Below are positions 19,195-28,370 of a DNA stretch of 64,000 nucleotides, in pieces; position 1 is the stretch's first letter, and each line of letters begins with the position of its first letter. Source of the DNA: Achromobacter spanius (GTDB lineage Bacteria > Pseudomonadota > Gammaproteobacteria > Burkholderiales > Burkholderiaceae_B); NCBI RefSeq assembly GCF_029637605.1, contig NZ_CP121261.1:620001-684000 (forward strand), written 5' to 3'. A program made the translations under genes and the position numbers. The notes under the pieces are model-generated. The model was not told the origin of the DNA. It saw only the letters and a program-made list of their open reading frames with translations, and made no database searches.

Positions 19195-20454
19195 ATGCGC
19201 CTGAGCACCACGATGATGTATTCGAATGGCCTGAGCGGCATTCTGAATCAAGAGTCGGACATGAACCGCCTGGTCGAGCAGGTGGGCAGCGGCCGCAAGT
19301 TCCTGACGCCCGCGGATGATCCCTTGTCTGCCTCGCTGTCCATCGGCGTGGCGCAGACCAAGAGCATGAACAGCACGTACGGCATGAACCGCGACGCGGC
19401 GATGACCAGCCTGGGCCAGGAAAGCAATGTGCTGGATTCGATCACGACCGCCTTGCAGGACGTGCGTACCCGTGTCATCCAGGCCGGTAACGGCACCTTT
19501 GCCGACAGCGACCGCCAAGCCCTGTCGACCGCGCTGAAAAGCGCCCGCGATGCACTGCTGGGCCTGGCGAACAGCACGGACGGCAACGGCCAGTACCTGT
19601 TTTCGGGTTACCAGGGCGGTGTGGTGCCTTATTCGCAGGACACCAACGGCAAGATTGTCTACAGCGGCGCCACCGGCGAACGCACGATGCAGGTGGACCA
19701 GTCGCGCCAGTTGTCCACCAGCGACCTGGGCAGCGATATTTTCAATCGCGCCAATCCCGGTTCGCAGGCGTATGTCAGCACCGCCGCCGACGCCAACGTC
19801 GGCACCGCCCAGTACGGCACCGTGTCGGTGACCCCGGGCAGCGCCAACATCGGCAAGAATTTCCAGGTTCAGTTTGAAGCGGATCCGGCTACGGGCAACA
19901 TGGGCTACCGCGTGACGACGACGGACCCGAACGCCAACCCGCCGGTCCCGCCCGTGATCGCGCCGGCCCCGCCGGCCGCGCCTACGCCCTACACGGCGGA
20001 CTCGGCCATCGACTTCGGTGGCGTGTCGGTGGTGATCAAGGGCACGCCCGCCAACGGCGACGTGATCAACGTCGAGACCGTGCAGTCGGCGGACATGGAT
20101 ATGTTCAACACGCTGGACAGCCTGATCAAGGTGCTGGATTCGCCGATTGCCGGCGACGAAGTCGCCCTGGCCAAGCTGAATAACGAGTTGGCGACCGCCA
20201 ATAAGAAACTGGCCAGCAACTACGACAACGTCTTGACGGTCTCCGCATCGGTCGGCGCCCGCATGAACGAGCTGGAAGCGCTGGACGCGACCGGCACGGC
20301 GAAGGGCTTGAACTATTCCAAGACGCTGTCGGATCTGGAAGATTTGGACTATTACGCCGGCGCCAGCCAGCTTGCCTTGCGCCAGGTGGCGCTGCAGGCG
20401 GCGTCCGCCGCGTTCATGACGATTCAGGGATCCAGCCTGTTCAGCCGCCAATAA
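19195..20454 (+). CDS. flgL: hook-filament junction protein FlgL (HAP3)
   Basis: Second junction protein between hook and filament, flagellin-like. It is 419 residues, longer than the ~317 of enteric FlgL because of a larger central domain with a Pro/Ala-rich loop (PPVPPVIAPAPPAAPTP). N-terminal motif RLSTTMMYSNGLSGILNQES, C-terminal ALRQVALQAASAAFMTIQGS. A GGAG site lies 10 bp before the ATG. Last gene of the flgB operon, followed by a strong hairpin. Confidence 0.96.
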   Translation: MRLSTTMMYSNGLSGILNQESDMNRLVEQVGSGRKFLTPADDPLSASLSIGVAQTKSMNSTYGMNRDAAMTSLGQESNVLDSITTALQDVRTRVIQAGNGTFADSDRQALSTALKSARDALLGLANSTDGNGQYLFSGYQGGVVPYSQDTNGKIVYSGATGERTMQVDQSRQLSTSDLGSDIFNRANPGSQAYVSTAADANVGTAQYGTVSVTPGSANIGKNFQVQFEADPATGNMGYRVTTTDPNANPPVPPVIAPAPPAAPTPYTADSAIDFGGVSVVIKGTPANGDVINVETVQSADMDMFNTLDSLIKVLDSPIAGDEVALAKLNNELATANKKLASNYDNVLTVSASVGARMNELEALDATGTAKGLNYSKTLSDLEDLDYYAGASQLALRQVALQAASAAFMTIQGSSLFSRQ

Positions 20455-20500
20455 GCGGCGGGTTCCCAGGCCGCGCCTCGGCGCGGTTGTACGCCATTCT

Positions 20501-20532
20501 CGGACGCTGCCGGTCAAGGACCGGGGCGTCCG
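20501..20532 (+). terminator. hairpin downstream of flgL
   Basis: A near-perfect stem: CGGACGC, TG, CCGGT, five-base loop, ACCGG, G, GCGTCCG. It lies between flgL and the first receptor gene. The run after the stem is only weakly T-rich (TGGTTGCGTT), so it may be a Rho-assisted terminator or a processing element. A smaller CCGCGC/GCGCGG stem sits at 20471-20486. Confidence 0.5.
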
Positions 20533-20586
20533 TGGTTGCGTTCAGGGTAGGTTGTGTCGTTTCACTGCTTAACGCTCGGGTATTTC

Positions 20587-22533
20587 ATGCTTGTCAATTT
20601 GAAAGTCCGCACCTGTATCGTTCTGGTGCTCGTGCTCTTCACTGGCGCCATGTTCGTTTCGAACGGCGTGGCCTGGTTGGGGCTCAATTCCAGCAACGGA
20701 AAGCTGGAACAGGTCAATGACGCCTATTCCAATCAGGCGACCCAGTTGAATCGCGCCTATATCGCGTTCTTGCGCGGCCGGCTGTTGCTGGCGAACTCGC
20801 TGATGGATATGCAGCAGGGCAAGACGGAGCAGGCAACGTCCCAAGCCAAGCGCGCCGATACGCTTATGCAGGAAGGAAACCAGCAGCTTGACGCGTTCCG
20901 CAAGGTGCCGCGAATGGCCGGTTCCGAAGCCTTGATCGAAAAGTTGGAAACCGCGTACAGGCAGTTCGACGGCGTTTACAAGCGCCAGGCCGCGGCCTTG
21001 ACCAACCTGGCCATTCAAGAATATCTGGACCTGAACGACGACGGCGCCGCCGCCAATACCGCATTCCGTGAATCGGTATATGGCGTGCTGCAATTCCTGG
21101 ATGGGCGCACCAACGAACTTGTGGTGCAGGCCGAAGCCGACCATCGCATTTCGCGCACCGTAACGATTGCGATGCTGGCGATCACGCTTTTGCTGGCGCT
21201 GGGTTGCTGGATCTTCATCAACCGCACCGTGCTGCGTCCGCTGCACCAGGCGGGCAATCACTTCGACAAGATTTCGGGTGGTGACTTCACCGGCCGTATC
21301 GATGTGCGCAGCACCAATGAGATCGGCCAGTTGTTCGCGGCCATCAAGCGCATGCAGGAAAGCCTGACGCGCACGGTTGCAACCGTCCGCCGTGGCGTGG
21401 ACGAAATCAACGTGGGCGCGCGCGAGATTTCCGCGGGCAACACCGACTTGTCCAGCCGCACGGAACAGCAGGCGGCATCCCTTGAGGAGACCGCCGCGTC
21501 GATGGAAGAGCTGGCATCCACCGTGAAGCAGAACGCGGACAACGCGCGCCAGGCCAATCAGTTGGCCGCCAGCGCGTCGGACGTGGCCGAGCGTGGCGGT
21601 TCTGCGGTGTCGGAAGTGGTCAGCACGATGCAGGGCATTTCGGCCAGTTCGCGCAAGATCTCGGAAATCGTTTCCGTCATCGACGGCATTGCCTTCCAGA
21701 CCAACATCCTGGCGCTGAACGCGGCCGTGGAAGCGGCGCGGGCGGGCGAGCAGGGCAAGGGCTTTGCGGTGGTGGCGGGCGAAGTGCGCTCGCTGGCACA
21801 GCGCAGCGCGCAAGCGGCCAAGGAAATCAAGGGCTTGATCGAAGACTCGGTCAACAAGGTCGGCGCCGGTTCGCAGCAGGTGGAACGCGCGGGCGCGACG
21901 ATGCAGGAAATCGTGGCGTCGGTGAAGCGCGTGACGGACATCATGGGCGAGATCTCGGCGGCGTCCGAAGAGCAGTCCAGCGGTATTGACCAGGTCAACC
22001 GCGCCGTGTCGCAGATGGATGAAGTGACGCAGCAGAACGCGGCCTTGGTGGAAGAAGCGGCCGCCGCGGCGGGCTCCTTGCAAGAGCAGGCGCAGCGCCT
22101 GGCGCAAGCCGTGGCGGTGTTCAAGATCAACGCGGGCGAAGTGATTGAAGTGCCGGCGCAGCATTTGGCCAGCCAGCAAGCCGCGCCGCGTGTGCCGTCG
22201 CCGCAAACGGCGCCACGCGCGCCGTCGCCGGCCCAACATTTGGCGCATTCGGCGCAGCCGGCAGGCACGGCATCGACGTCCGCCACGGCCGCATCCCAGG
22301 CCGAGACGTCGGAGCAGGAAACCGACGAAGCACCGGCCGCACCGAAGCCCGCGCCGCGCAAGACGCAGGTGGCGCGTCCCAAGCCGGCCGCCACGGCGGC
22401 GACGGTGGTTCGCCCGCTGCGCCGTCCGGCCACGCGCGCGGACAACGCGGCCAGCAAGGCAGAGACCAAGCCGGCCGCTTCGGCAGCCAGCCGCAGGGCC
22501 GCGCCCGCCGATGATGATTGGGAGTCCTTCTGA
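20587..22533 (+). CDS. methyl-accepting chemotaxis protein (Tar-type)
   Basis: Transmembrane chemoreceptor. From the ATG at 20587 it has 648 residues (the frame extends 11 codons upstream but lacks a better start). TM1 is about residues 10-32, then a ~155-residue periplasmic four-helix-type domain, TM2 about 189-209, and HAMP to ~265 ([20 protein letters not shown]). The signalling domain contains the invariant tip [21 protein letters not shown] Pro/Ala/Lys-rich linker of ~130 residues ends in DDDWESF, matching the aromatic pentapeptide (xWxxF) that tethers CheR/CheB. The ligand cannot be told. Its signalling half is nearly identical to those at 22644 and 25181. Confidence 0.95.
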   Translation: MLVNLKVRTCIVLVLVLFTGAMFVSNGVAWLGLNSSNGKLEQVNDAYSNQATQLNRAYIAFLRGRLLLANSLMDMQQGKTEQATSQAKRADTLMQEGNQQLDAFRKVPRMAGSEALIEKLETAYRQFDGVYKRQAAALTNLAIQEYLDLNDDGAAANTAFRESVYGVLQFLDGRTNELVVQAEADHRISRTVTIAMLAITLLLALGCWIFINRTVLRPLHQAGNHFDKISGGDFTGRIDVRSTNEIGQLFAAIKRMQESLTRTVATVRRGVDEINVGAREISAGNTDLSSRTEQQAASLEETAASMEELASTVKQNADNARQANQLAASASDVAERGGSAVSEVVSTMQGISASSRKISEIVSVIDGIAFQTNILALNAAVEAARAGEQGKGFAVVAGEVRSLAQRSAQAAKEIKGLIEDSVNKVGAGSQQVERAGATMQEIVASVKRVTDIMGEISAASEEQSSGIDQVNRAVSQMDEVTQQNAALVEEAAAAAGSLQEQAQRLAQAVAVFKINAGEVIEVPAQHLASQQAAPRVPSPQTAPRAPSPAQHLAHSAQPAGTASTSATAASQAETSEQETDEAPAAPKPAPRKTQVARPKPAATAATVVRPLRRPATRADNAASKAETKPAASAASRRAAPADDDWESF

Positions 22534-22643
22534 CGAATCCCGCGTCAGTGCATTGAACAGGCAGTCGATTACAAACAGTACCCCCCCTTTACGGACCGCC
22601 GGCCATCGCGCGCCATCGGGACGACTACCGGAACTATTGGAAA

Positions 22644-24542
22644 ATGTTCAGCAATCTGAAGGTGCGTACGGGCTTGATGCTCGCTCAGTTGGCAGTCGCC
22701 CTGGCCGCACTGGTTGCAATTGGTTTGGGCTGGAACAGCATGCGTGCCAGCGCCGTGACGATCAACACGCTCGACTCGCTGAGCGTGCAGCAGAGCAACC
22801 TGATCAAGGATGCCTACACGCAGATGCTGCGCGCGACGATTCGCGCCGACATTGCCGCCGCGCAGCGCGCGACCGGTGACGCCAATGGCGCGGCTGACAA
22901 CGCGCGCACGGTGCAGCAATTGATCGGCGACGCGAAGAAGAAGATGGACGCCTTCAAGGCCATTCCGAAGATGACGGAAACGGGCAAGGCCTCCGAAGGC
23001 CAACTGATCGCGTCGTTCAACGGCTTTTCCGATGCGTTGCAGTCGATGATGGGCGCCTTGGACAAGGGCGACGCCGCCACCTACCTGACCTTGAAGAACA
23101 CCAAGGCGGGCGCGGCCAGTGGTGCGTTCTTCAAGGAACTGTCTGCCTTCGCCGACAACATCAGCACCTACAGCGCGCAGCAGGTGCAAACCGCGCGCGC
23201 CGAGTCGACGATGATGGCCTACGTGTATCTGGGCCTGGCCGCGTTGATCGTGGCCGTGTCCCTGGCGGCTTTCCTGTTCATGAACCGCGTCGTGCTGCGC
23301 CCCTTGCGCGCCGTCAGCGACAGCTTTGACAAGATCGCGGCCGGTGACCTGACCGTGCGCGTGGAAGCCTCGTCAACGAACGAAATCGGCCACCTGATGG
23401 CTGCCGTGAAGCGCATGCAGGAAAGCCTGACGCGCACGGTGGCGGCGGTGCGCCGTGGCGTGGACGAGATCAACGTGGGTTCGCGTGAAATCTCCGCGGG
23501 CAATACCGACCTGTCCAGCCGCACGGAACAGCAGGCGGCATCCCTTGAGGAGACCGCCGCGTCGATGGAAGAGCTGGCCTCTACCGTGAAGCAGAACGCC
23601 GACAACGCGCGCCAGGCCAATCAGTTGGCCGCCAGCGCATCGGACGTGGCCGAGCGCGGCGGTTCGGCGGTGTCAGAAGTGGTCAATACCATGCACGACA
23701 TTTCGGCCAGCTCGCGCAAGATCTCGGAAATCGTTTCCGTCATCGACGGCATTGCGTTCCAGACCAACATCCTGGCGCTGAACGCGGCCGTGGAAGCAGC
23801 GCGGGCGGGCGAGCAGGGCAAGGGCTTTGCGGTGGTGGCGGGCGAAGTGCGCTCGCTGGCACAGCGCAGCGCGCAAGCGGCCAAGGAGATCAAGGGCTTG
23901 ATCGAAGACTCGGTCAACAAGGTCGGCGCCGGTTCGCAGCAGGTGGAACGCGCGGGCGCGACGATGCAGGAGATTGTGGCGTCGGTGAAGCGCGTGACGG
24001 ACATCATGGGCGAGATCTCGGCGGCGTCCGATGAGCAGTCCAGCGGTATTGACCAGGTCAACCGCGCCGTGTCGCAGATGGATGAGGTGACGCAGCAGAA
24101 CGCGGCACTGGTGGAAGAAGCGGCGGCCGCGGCGGGTTCGCTGCAAGAGCAGGCGGAACGCCTGGTGCAAGCCGTGGCGGTGTTCAAGATCAACGCGGGC
24201 GAAGTGATTGAAGTGCCGGCGCGCCAGTTGGCGCAGCCTGCCCAACCGCAGCGCGCGCCGCGGGTTGCCGCGCCGGCTCCGGCCAGGGCCCAGGCCGATA
24301 CGCCTGCCGAAGCGCCTGCGCGCTCGGCGCCTGCCCGCTCGGCGCATGCCCGCTCGGCGCAAGCCGCCCGCTTGACCCACGCCGCGCGTGCCAAGCCAGA
24401 TGCCGCCGCCGAGGGCGCAAGCGCCGCGCGTCCGTTGCGCCGTCCGGCGCCGCGTCCGGCAGCACCGGCGGGCGAGGCCAAGCCGGCGCCCGCGGCAAGC
24501 CGCCGACAAGCACCGTCCGACGATGATTGGGAATCTTTTTGA
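22644..24542 (+). CDS. methyl-accepting chemotaxis protein (Tar-type)
   Basis: Chemoreceptor of 632 residues, same architecture as its upstream neighbour. TM1 ~10-30; periplasmic domain to ~188; TM2 ~190-213; HAMP (MNRVVLRPLRAVSDSFDKIA); signalling domain with [20 protein letters not shown]; long Ala/Pro/Arg-rich linker; and C-terminal DDDWESF tether. The periplasmic part differs from the first copy (MRASAVTINTLDSLSVQQSN), so a different ligand is likely, while the signalling half is almost identical at DNA level. It starts 110 bp after the previous stop; a C7 run sits in that gap, outside any gene. Confidence 0.95.
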   Translation: MFSNLKVRTGLMLAQLAVALAALVAIGLGWNSMRASAVTINTLDSLSVQQSNLIKDAYTQMLRATIRADIAAAQRATGDANGAADNARTVQQLIGDAKKKMDAFKAIPKMTETGKASEGQLIASFNGFSDALQSMMGALDKGDAATYLTLKNTKAGAASGAFFKELSAFADNISTYSAQQVQTARAESTMMAYVYLGLAALIVAVSLAAFLFMNRVVLRPLRAVSDSFDKIAAGDLTVRVEASSTNEIGHLMAAVKRMQESLTRTVAAVRRGVDEINVGSREISAGNTDLSSRTEQQAASLEETAASMEELASTVKQNADNARQANQLAASASDVAERGGSAVSEVVNTMHDISASSRKISEIVSVIDGIAFQTNILALNAAVEAARAGEQGKGFAVVAGEVRSLAQRSAQAAKEIKGLIEDSVNKVGAGSQQVERAGATMQEIVASVKRVTDIMGEISAASDEQSSGIDQVNRAVSQMDEVTQQNAALVEEAAAAAGSLQEQAERLVQAVAVFKINAGEVIEVPARQLAQPAQPQRAPRVAAPAPARAQADTPAEAPARSAPARSAHARSAQAARLTHAARAKPDAAAEGASAARPLRRPAPRPAAPAGEAKPAPAASRRQAPSDDDWESF

Positions 24543-24571
24543 TGCCGGCACCGCTGGCGTACAGGTAGGGT

Positions 24572-25042
24572 ATGCGAGGCTATAGACATCTTCTGGCGGC
24601 CGCCGCCATCGCGTTGTTGCTTGGCGGCTGCGCGGCTACGGGCCATAACTTCGACCCGGGCAAACTGGGTACGCTGACCCCTGGCCAGACGACGCTGGAA
24701 GAAGCCGCGCGGGCGCTGACCGCGCCACCCGACAAGATTTACCGACAGACCGACGGCTCACAGTTGGCGCTTTGGTCGCACAAGATCACGTTTATCACCG
24801 ACGGGCTGTACAGCCGCAAGGAAGCGCTGCTGCAGTTCGGCCCGGACGGCCGCTTGATGCGGCTGGTTGATAGCACCAATATTCTGCTGGAACCTTGGGA
24901 ACGCCAGAAGTTGCTGGGTCCCGCGCCCATGCCTGACGCGCGTCAGGATTGGCCGCCGCCCGTGGCGGAACCCGAGGTGCAAATTATCTACATACCCGGT
25001 CCGGGAGAGCCGGCCGGGTTGGCTCCGCAGGGTAAGCAGTAG
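24572..25042 (+). CDS. small outer-membrane-type lipoprotein, BamE/SmpA-like
   Basis: Predicted lipoprotein of 156 residues. Signal sequence with lipobox LLGGC (residues ~13-22), followed by a short domain in which GTLTPGQTTLEEAARALTAP recalls the helical start of the BamE/SmpA fold. A Pro-rich tail (WPPPVAEPEVQIIYIPGPGE) ends it. The function is unknown. It is embedded between receptor genes on the same strand, 29 bp after the second receptor, so it may be co-transcribed with them. No cysteine other than the lipobox one suggests a special role. Confidence 0.8.
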   Translation: MRGYRHLLAAAAIALLLGGCAATGHNFDPGKLGTLTPGQTTLEEAARALTAPPDKIYRQTDGSQLALWSHKITFITDGLYSRKEALLQFGPDGRLMRLVDSTNILLEPWERQKLLGPAPMPDARQDWPPPVAEPEVQIIYIPGPGEPAGLAPQGKQ

Positions 25043-25064
25043 GGCTGGGTAGCCCGGCAGATAG

Positions 25065-25086
25065 CATTGCGGCGCGCGCCGCAATG
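25065..25086. repeat. 22-bp perfect palindrome
   Basis: A perfect 22-bp palindrome with half-site CATTGCGGCGC lies between the lipoprotein gene and the next receptor gene. It directly follows a second hairpin (GGGCT, loop, AGCCC at 25042-25055). No T-run follows, so it is not a classic terminator. Confidence 0.6.
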
Positions 25087-25180
25087 TACGTCGCCTTGAA
25101 TGTACCCGCCATGTAACAGGGCGTGTCGGCAAGGTGGTTTTTCATTTGGTCAGAGCAGTTCCTGAGGGATGGGGAAAAAT

Positions 25181-26908
25181 ATGGAAGCGAGTCTCGAATC
25201 CGGCGCAAAGGCCGGCAAAAGCAGGAAAAAGGCCGCGCGCGCGCCCAAGGTAAAACGCAAGCTGCGGCTGCGTGACGCCCGCGTCGGTACGATGCTGCTG
25301 TGGGTGATGGCGTTTTTCGCGATCCTGATCGCGGCGGTGGGCGGCCTGGCCGCATTTTTCCTGCAGCACAATTACGAGTCCATCCGCGAAGTGAACGCGC
25401 TGACCGAGCGCGCCAAGCAGGTCGAGACGATCAACACCGACATGCTGCGCGCCCGCGTGAGCCTGATGGTGGCGGCGCGCCACCTGCAGGAATCCGGCTG
25501 GGGCAGCGGTGAGAACTCGGCCCGCGACGCGGCCGCCGCGCTGAAGGCCGCCACGGACCTGCTGACGGGCGTGCGCAGCCGTTTCTCGGACTTCCAGAAG
25601 AACATGCTTCAGGACGACACCGGCCGCCAACTGTCGATGAACCTGGTGCGCCGTTATCGCTCCTACATCGACGACGGTGTGGACACGATGGTGGAAGCCT
25701 TGCGCAGCGAAGACTATTCGACGTTCTATATGGTGAACAACGAATACGGTACGCCGCGCAGCGCCGCCTTCATCGCGGCGATCGACGACTTCAGCAAGTA
25801 CATCGGCGACCAGCAGCAAGCCACCATTGATCAAGCCGAAGCCAACTTCAACCGCGCCATGGTGGCCGTGGCCGTTGCGGTGGGCCTGGCCCTGCTGTTG
25901 ATGGTTTTCTGCCGCATCTTGTTCGGCCGCCTGGTTGTGCGCCCGCTGGTGGAAGCCGGCCAGCACTTCGACAAGATCGCCGCTGGCGACTTGACGAGCC
26001 GTGTGGAAGTGAAGTCGCACAACGAAATCGGCCAACTGATGGCGGCCGTCAAGCGCATGCAGGAAAGCCTGACGCGCACGGTGACGACGGTGCGTCGTGG
26101 CGTGGACGAGATCACCGTGGGTTCGCGTGAAATCGCAGCCGGCAACACGGACCTGTCCAGCCGTACCGAAGAGCAGGCGGCTTCCCTTGAGGAAACCGCT
26201 GCGTCGATGGAAGAACTGGCGTCCACCGTGAAGCAGAACGCCGACAACGCGCGCCAGGCCAATCAGTTGGCGGCCAGCGCGTCGGACGTGGCCGAGCGCG
26301 GCGGTTCGGCGGTGTCGGAAGTGGTCAGCACGATGCAGGGCATTTCGGCCAGCTCGCGCAAGATCTCGGAAATCGTTTCCGTCATCGACGGCATTGCGTT
26401 CCAGACCAACATCCTGGCGCTGAACGCGGCCGTGGAAGCGGCGCGGGCGGGCGAGCAGGGCAAGGGCTTTGCGGTGGTGGCGGGCGAAGTGCGCTCGTTG
26501 GCACAGCGCAGCGCGCAGGCCGCCAAGGAAATCAAGGGCTTGATCGAAGACTCGGTCAACAAGGTTGGCGCGGGTTCGCAGCAGGTGGAACGCGCGGGCG
26601 CGACGATGCAGGAAATCGTGGCGTCGGTGAAGCGCGTGACGGACATCATGGGCGAAATCTCGGCGGCGTCCGAAGAGCAGTCCAGCGGTATTGATCAAGT
26701 CAACCGCGCCGTGTCGCAGATGGACGAAGTGACGCAGCAGAACGCGGCCTTGGTGGAAGAAGCGGCCGCCGCGGCCGGCTCGTTGCAGGATCAAGCCCAC
26801 CGCCTGGCCGAAGCCGTGGCGGTGTTCAAGATCAACGCCGGCGAAGTGATTGAAGTGCCCGCGCATCAACTGAGCGGCTACGCGTCCCCGACGCTGACGC
26901 AAGGTTGA
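25181..26908 (+). CDS. methyl-accepting chemotaxis protein without C-terminal tether
   Basis: Third receptor of the group, 575 residues from ATG 25181. I prefer this start because GGGGA lies 6 bp upstream; the ATG at 25169 has its purine run directly abutting it. A basic cytoplasmic N-terminus ([20 protein letters not shown]) precedes TM1 (~35-62). A periplasmic domain, TM2 (~226-248), HAMP and the standard signalling domain follow. Unlike the two upstream copies it ends shortly after the signalling helices ([14 protein letters not shown]), without the Pro/Ala linker and xWxxF tether. It probably depends on other receptors for efficient methylation, which is inference. Confidence 0.94.
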   Translation: MEASLESGAKAGKSRKKAARAPKVKRKLRLRDARVGTMLLWVMAFFAILIAAVGGLAAFFLQHNYESIREVNALTERAKQVETINTDMLRARVSLMVAARHLQESGWGSGENSARDAAAALKAATDLLTGVRSRFSDFQKNMLQDDTGRQLSMNLVRRYRSYIDDGVDTMVEALRSEDYSTFYMVNNEYGTPRSAAFIAAIDDFSKYIGDQQQATIDQAEANFNRAMVAVAVAVGLALLLMVFCRILFGRLVVRPLVEAGQHFDKIAAGDLTSRVEVKSHNEIGQLMAAVKRMQESLTRTVTTVRRGVDEITVGSREIAAGNTDLSSRTEEQAASLEETAASMEELASTVKQNADNARQANQLAASASDVAERGGSAVSEVVSTMQGISASSRKISEIVSVIDGIAFQTNILALNAAVEAARAGEQGKGFAVVAGEVRSLAQRSAQAAKEIKGLIEDSVNKVGAGSQQVERAGATMQEIVASVKRVTDIMGEISAASEEQSSGIDQVNRAVSQMDEVTQQNAALVEEAAAAAGSLQDQAHRLAEAVAVFKINAGEVIEVPAHQLSGYASPTLTQG

Positions 26909-27102
26909 TAGGCAAGACCGCCGGGGGAAACCCCGGCGGGACGCGACGGTGCAATGCCGTTGTTGTGGATGCGGCAACGCAATGCCGTTGATGATGCGAC
27001 GCCGTTGATGCGATGGCGGACCGTATTCCATGCCGGTGCCGTATTGGGTTGTGATGATGGCACGTAATCCTTATCCCGGCCCGCCACACCGCAACCTTCG
27101 TC
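26909..27102. other. non-coding gap between receptor gene and repeat/IS
   Basis: About 190 bp with no gene. The first part holds a small inverted pair just after the stop (CCGCCGGGG / CCCCGGCGGG around 26921-26940), a candidate terminator stem for the receptor gene. A degenerate GCAATGCCGTTG-type direct repeat follows at about 26951-27010. Confidence 0.45.
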
Positions 27103-27166
27103 TGATGGGTTACGCGCGTTTGACGTTTGTTTGCGCGGGGTGGACGGTGCGCGCTCCACCCATCCT
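27103..27166 (+). repeat. host palindromic repeat, interrupted by the IS110 element
   Basis: Same repeat family as at 7624-8013: begins CTGATGGGTTACGCGCG and reaches CGCTCCACCCATCCT, where it stops being repeat sequence. In intact copies (for example ending 28604) the next bases are ACG. Those bases reappear at 28371, after the insertion element. Confidence 0.85.
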
Positions 27167-27180
27167 TGTATGTTTTCATA

Positions 27181-27345
27181 GCACTTACCGATCTTGCTTC
27201 GGGGGTGCTGGGGATCGGGACGCACCCATCCATCAGCCGTCACCAGCGGACTGACGTCGGTAGATATCCCACCCCGCCCAAATACGTCGATTAAGAATCT
27301 AGCGGCCGTGACCGCCGATTGATCGCAAGGTAACGAATCGGGCGT
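27181..27345 (+). ncRNA. predicted IS110 bridge RNA (seekRNA)
   Basis: Non-coding left end of the element. A 5' stem-loop (GCAC 27181 with GTGC 27205) precedes the target loop. That loop is closed by GGGAT (27211) with ATCCC (27266), with left guide CACCCATCC (27223-27231), an inner hairpin CAGCCG/CGGACTG (27234-27253) and right guide GTAG (27260-27263). The donor loop is closed by CGATT (27288) with AATCG (27336), with left guide AGAATCT (27294-27300), inner hairpin GCGG/CCGC (27302-27315) and right guide CAAG (27326-27329). The left guides equal the target left flank and the element's right-end sequence. The right guides are complementary to CTAC and CTTG across the cores. Exact transcript ends are estimates. 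Confidence 0.78.
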
Positions 27346-27387
27346 GGCTTCCCCAGCAGACACAACGCTATCGCAGGGAGTCTAGAG

Positions 27388-28365
27388 ATGCAAACGTCTC
27401 AATCTTTCTTTGGTGTGGATGTGGGGAAATCCGAGGTTGTTGTGGCGATGCACGGGGCGGCCAAGCCGTTGACCCGAGCCGTCAAAAACTCAACGACTGG
27501 CTTGGAAAAATGGTTGCAAACGCTGCCGTCCGGAAGCGTTCTTGCCATGGAGTCCACCGGTGGCTACGAGCGCCTGTTGGCCGACCTGGCATATGAGCGT
27601 GGACTGCGCGTCTATGTGCTGAACCCCAAGGCCTTGCACCATTACGCCAAGTCGCAGGCTCAACGGGGCAAGACCGACCGACTCGACGCTGTCATGATTG
27701 CGCGTTACGTGGCGCTCGAGCACGAGCGGTTGCATAGCTACGAACCTTGCCCGGAGCACATCGAGCGCCTGAGTCAGATCCAACGCTTACGCAAGGTGGC
27801 GGTCACGACGCGCACGAGGCTGCGCCTGTCCAGCGATCGGCACAAACACGTGGGCTCGCAAGCTCAGGTCCAGCAAGCGTTGGATGCCTTGGCGCAGTTG
27901 GCAGATGCTCTTGAGCGCGAAATGCTCGATCAGATCGCTGCCGAACCCGCCTTGACCGACGACTTCAACTTAATCACCAGCATTACCGGCGTGGGAAAGC
28001 TGACTGGGGCCGCACTGGTGACGGCCTTCGCCCGCATCCCGTTCGCCTCCTCGGACGCAGTGGTGGCCTACGCGGGGCTGGACCCCAGGCCCAAGGAGTC
28101 TGGCGCCTACAAAGGCCTGCGTAAACTCAGCAAGCAAGGCGATGCGGCCCTGAGAAGCCTTGCCTACAACGCGGCATCCTCAGCAAGCCGAACAGCTGCC
28201 TTCAAACCCCTCTACGCAGCGTTACGAGCCAAGGGCTGGGCCTCAACGCAGGCATTAAACATCATCGCCAGAAAACTCCTACGCATCGCCTTCGGCGTAT
28301 GGAAATCGCGCAAACCCTTCGATGTAAACCTCTTTATGGTCAGCCAAGCTTGCGCCAAACCATAG
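27388..28365 (+). CDS. IS110-family transposase (DEDD recombinase)
   Basis: Bridge-RNA-guided recombinase that moves the element. It is 325 residues. The N-terminal RuvC-like DEDD domain has D11 (FFGVDVGKSE), E55 (MESTGGYE), D97 and D100 (GKTDRLDA). A helical middle is followed by the C-terminal Transposase_20 domain with GVGKLTGAALVTAF and AYAGLDPRPKESG, where Ser238 is the likely nucleophile. Nothing is missing, so it should be active. The ATG at 27388 follows an AGGGAG site at spacing 8. Its 3' end reaches to within 3 bp of the element's right end. Confidence 0.95.
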   Translation: MQTSQSFFGVDVGKSEVVVAMHGAAKPLTRAVKNSTTGLEKWLQTLPSGSVLAMESTGGYERLLADLAYERGLRVYVLNPKALHHYAKSQAQRGKTDRLDAVMIARYVALEHERLHSYEPCPEHIERLSQIQRLRKVAVTTRTRLRLSSDRHKHVGSQAQVQQALDALAQLADALEREMLDQIAAEPALTDDFNLITSITGVGKLTGAALVTAFARIPFASSDAVVAYAGLDPRPKESGAYKGLRKLSKQGDAALRSLAYNAASSASRTAAFKPLYAALRAKGWASTQALNIIARKLLRIAFGVWKSRKPFDVNLFMVSQACAKP

Positions 28366-28370
28366 AATCT

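Larger units (their letters stand above)
27167..28368 (+). mobile_element. IS110-family insertion sequence, intact, inserted in a host repeat
   Basis: Element of about 1.2 kb. Boundaries come from the broken repeat: left flank CACCCATCCT, right flank CTACG; joining them rebuilds the intact repeat CACCCATCCTACG. A CT dinucleotide occurs at both junctions (27165-27166 and 28369-28370), the core expected for this family, and there are no terminal inverted repeats or longer target duplication. The left non-coding end is 221 bp and carries a bridge RNA; the right end begins only 3 bp after the transposase stop. The element is therefore complete and looks functional. Confidence 0.88.

Noticed and set aside
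22585..22600. C7 run before the second receptor as a phase-variation switch
   Set aside because: It is in non-coding DNA, not clearly within a promoter; no reading-frame effect.
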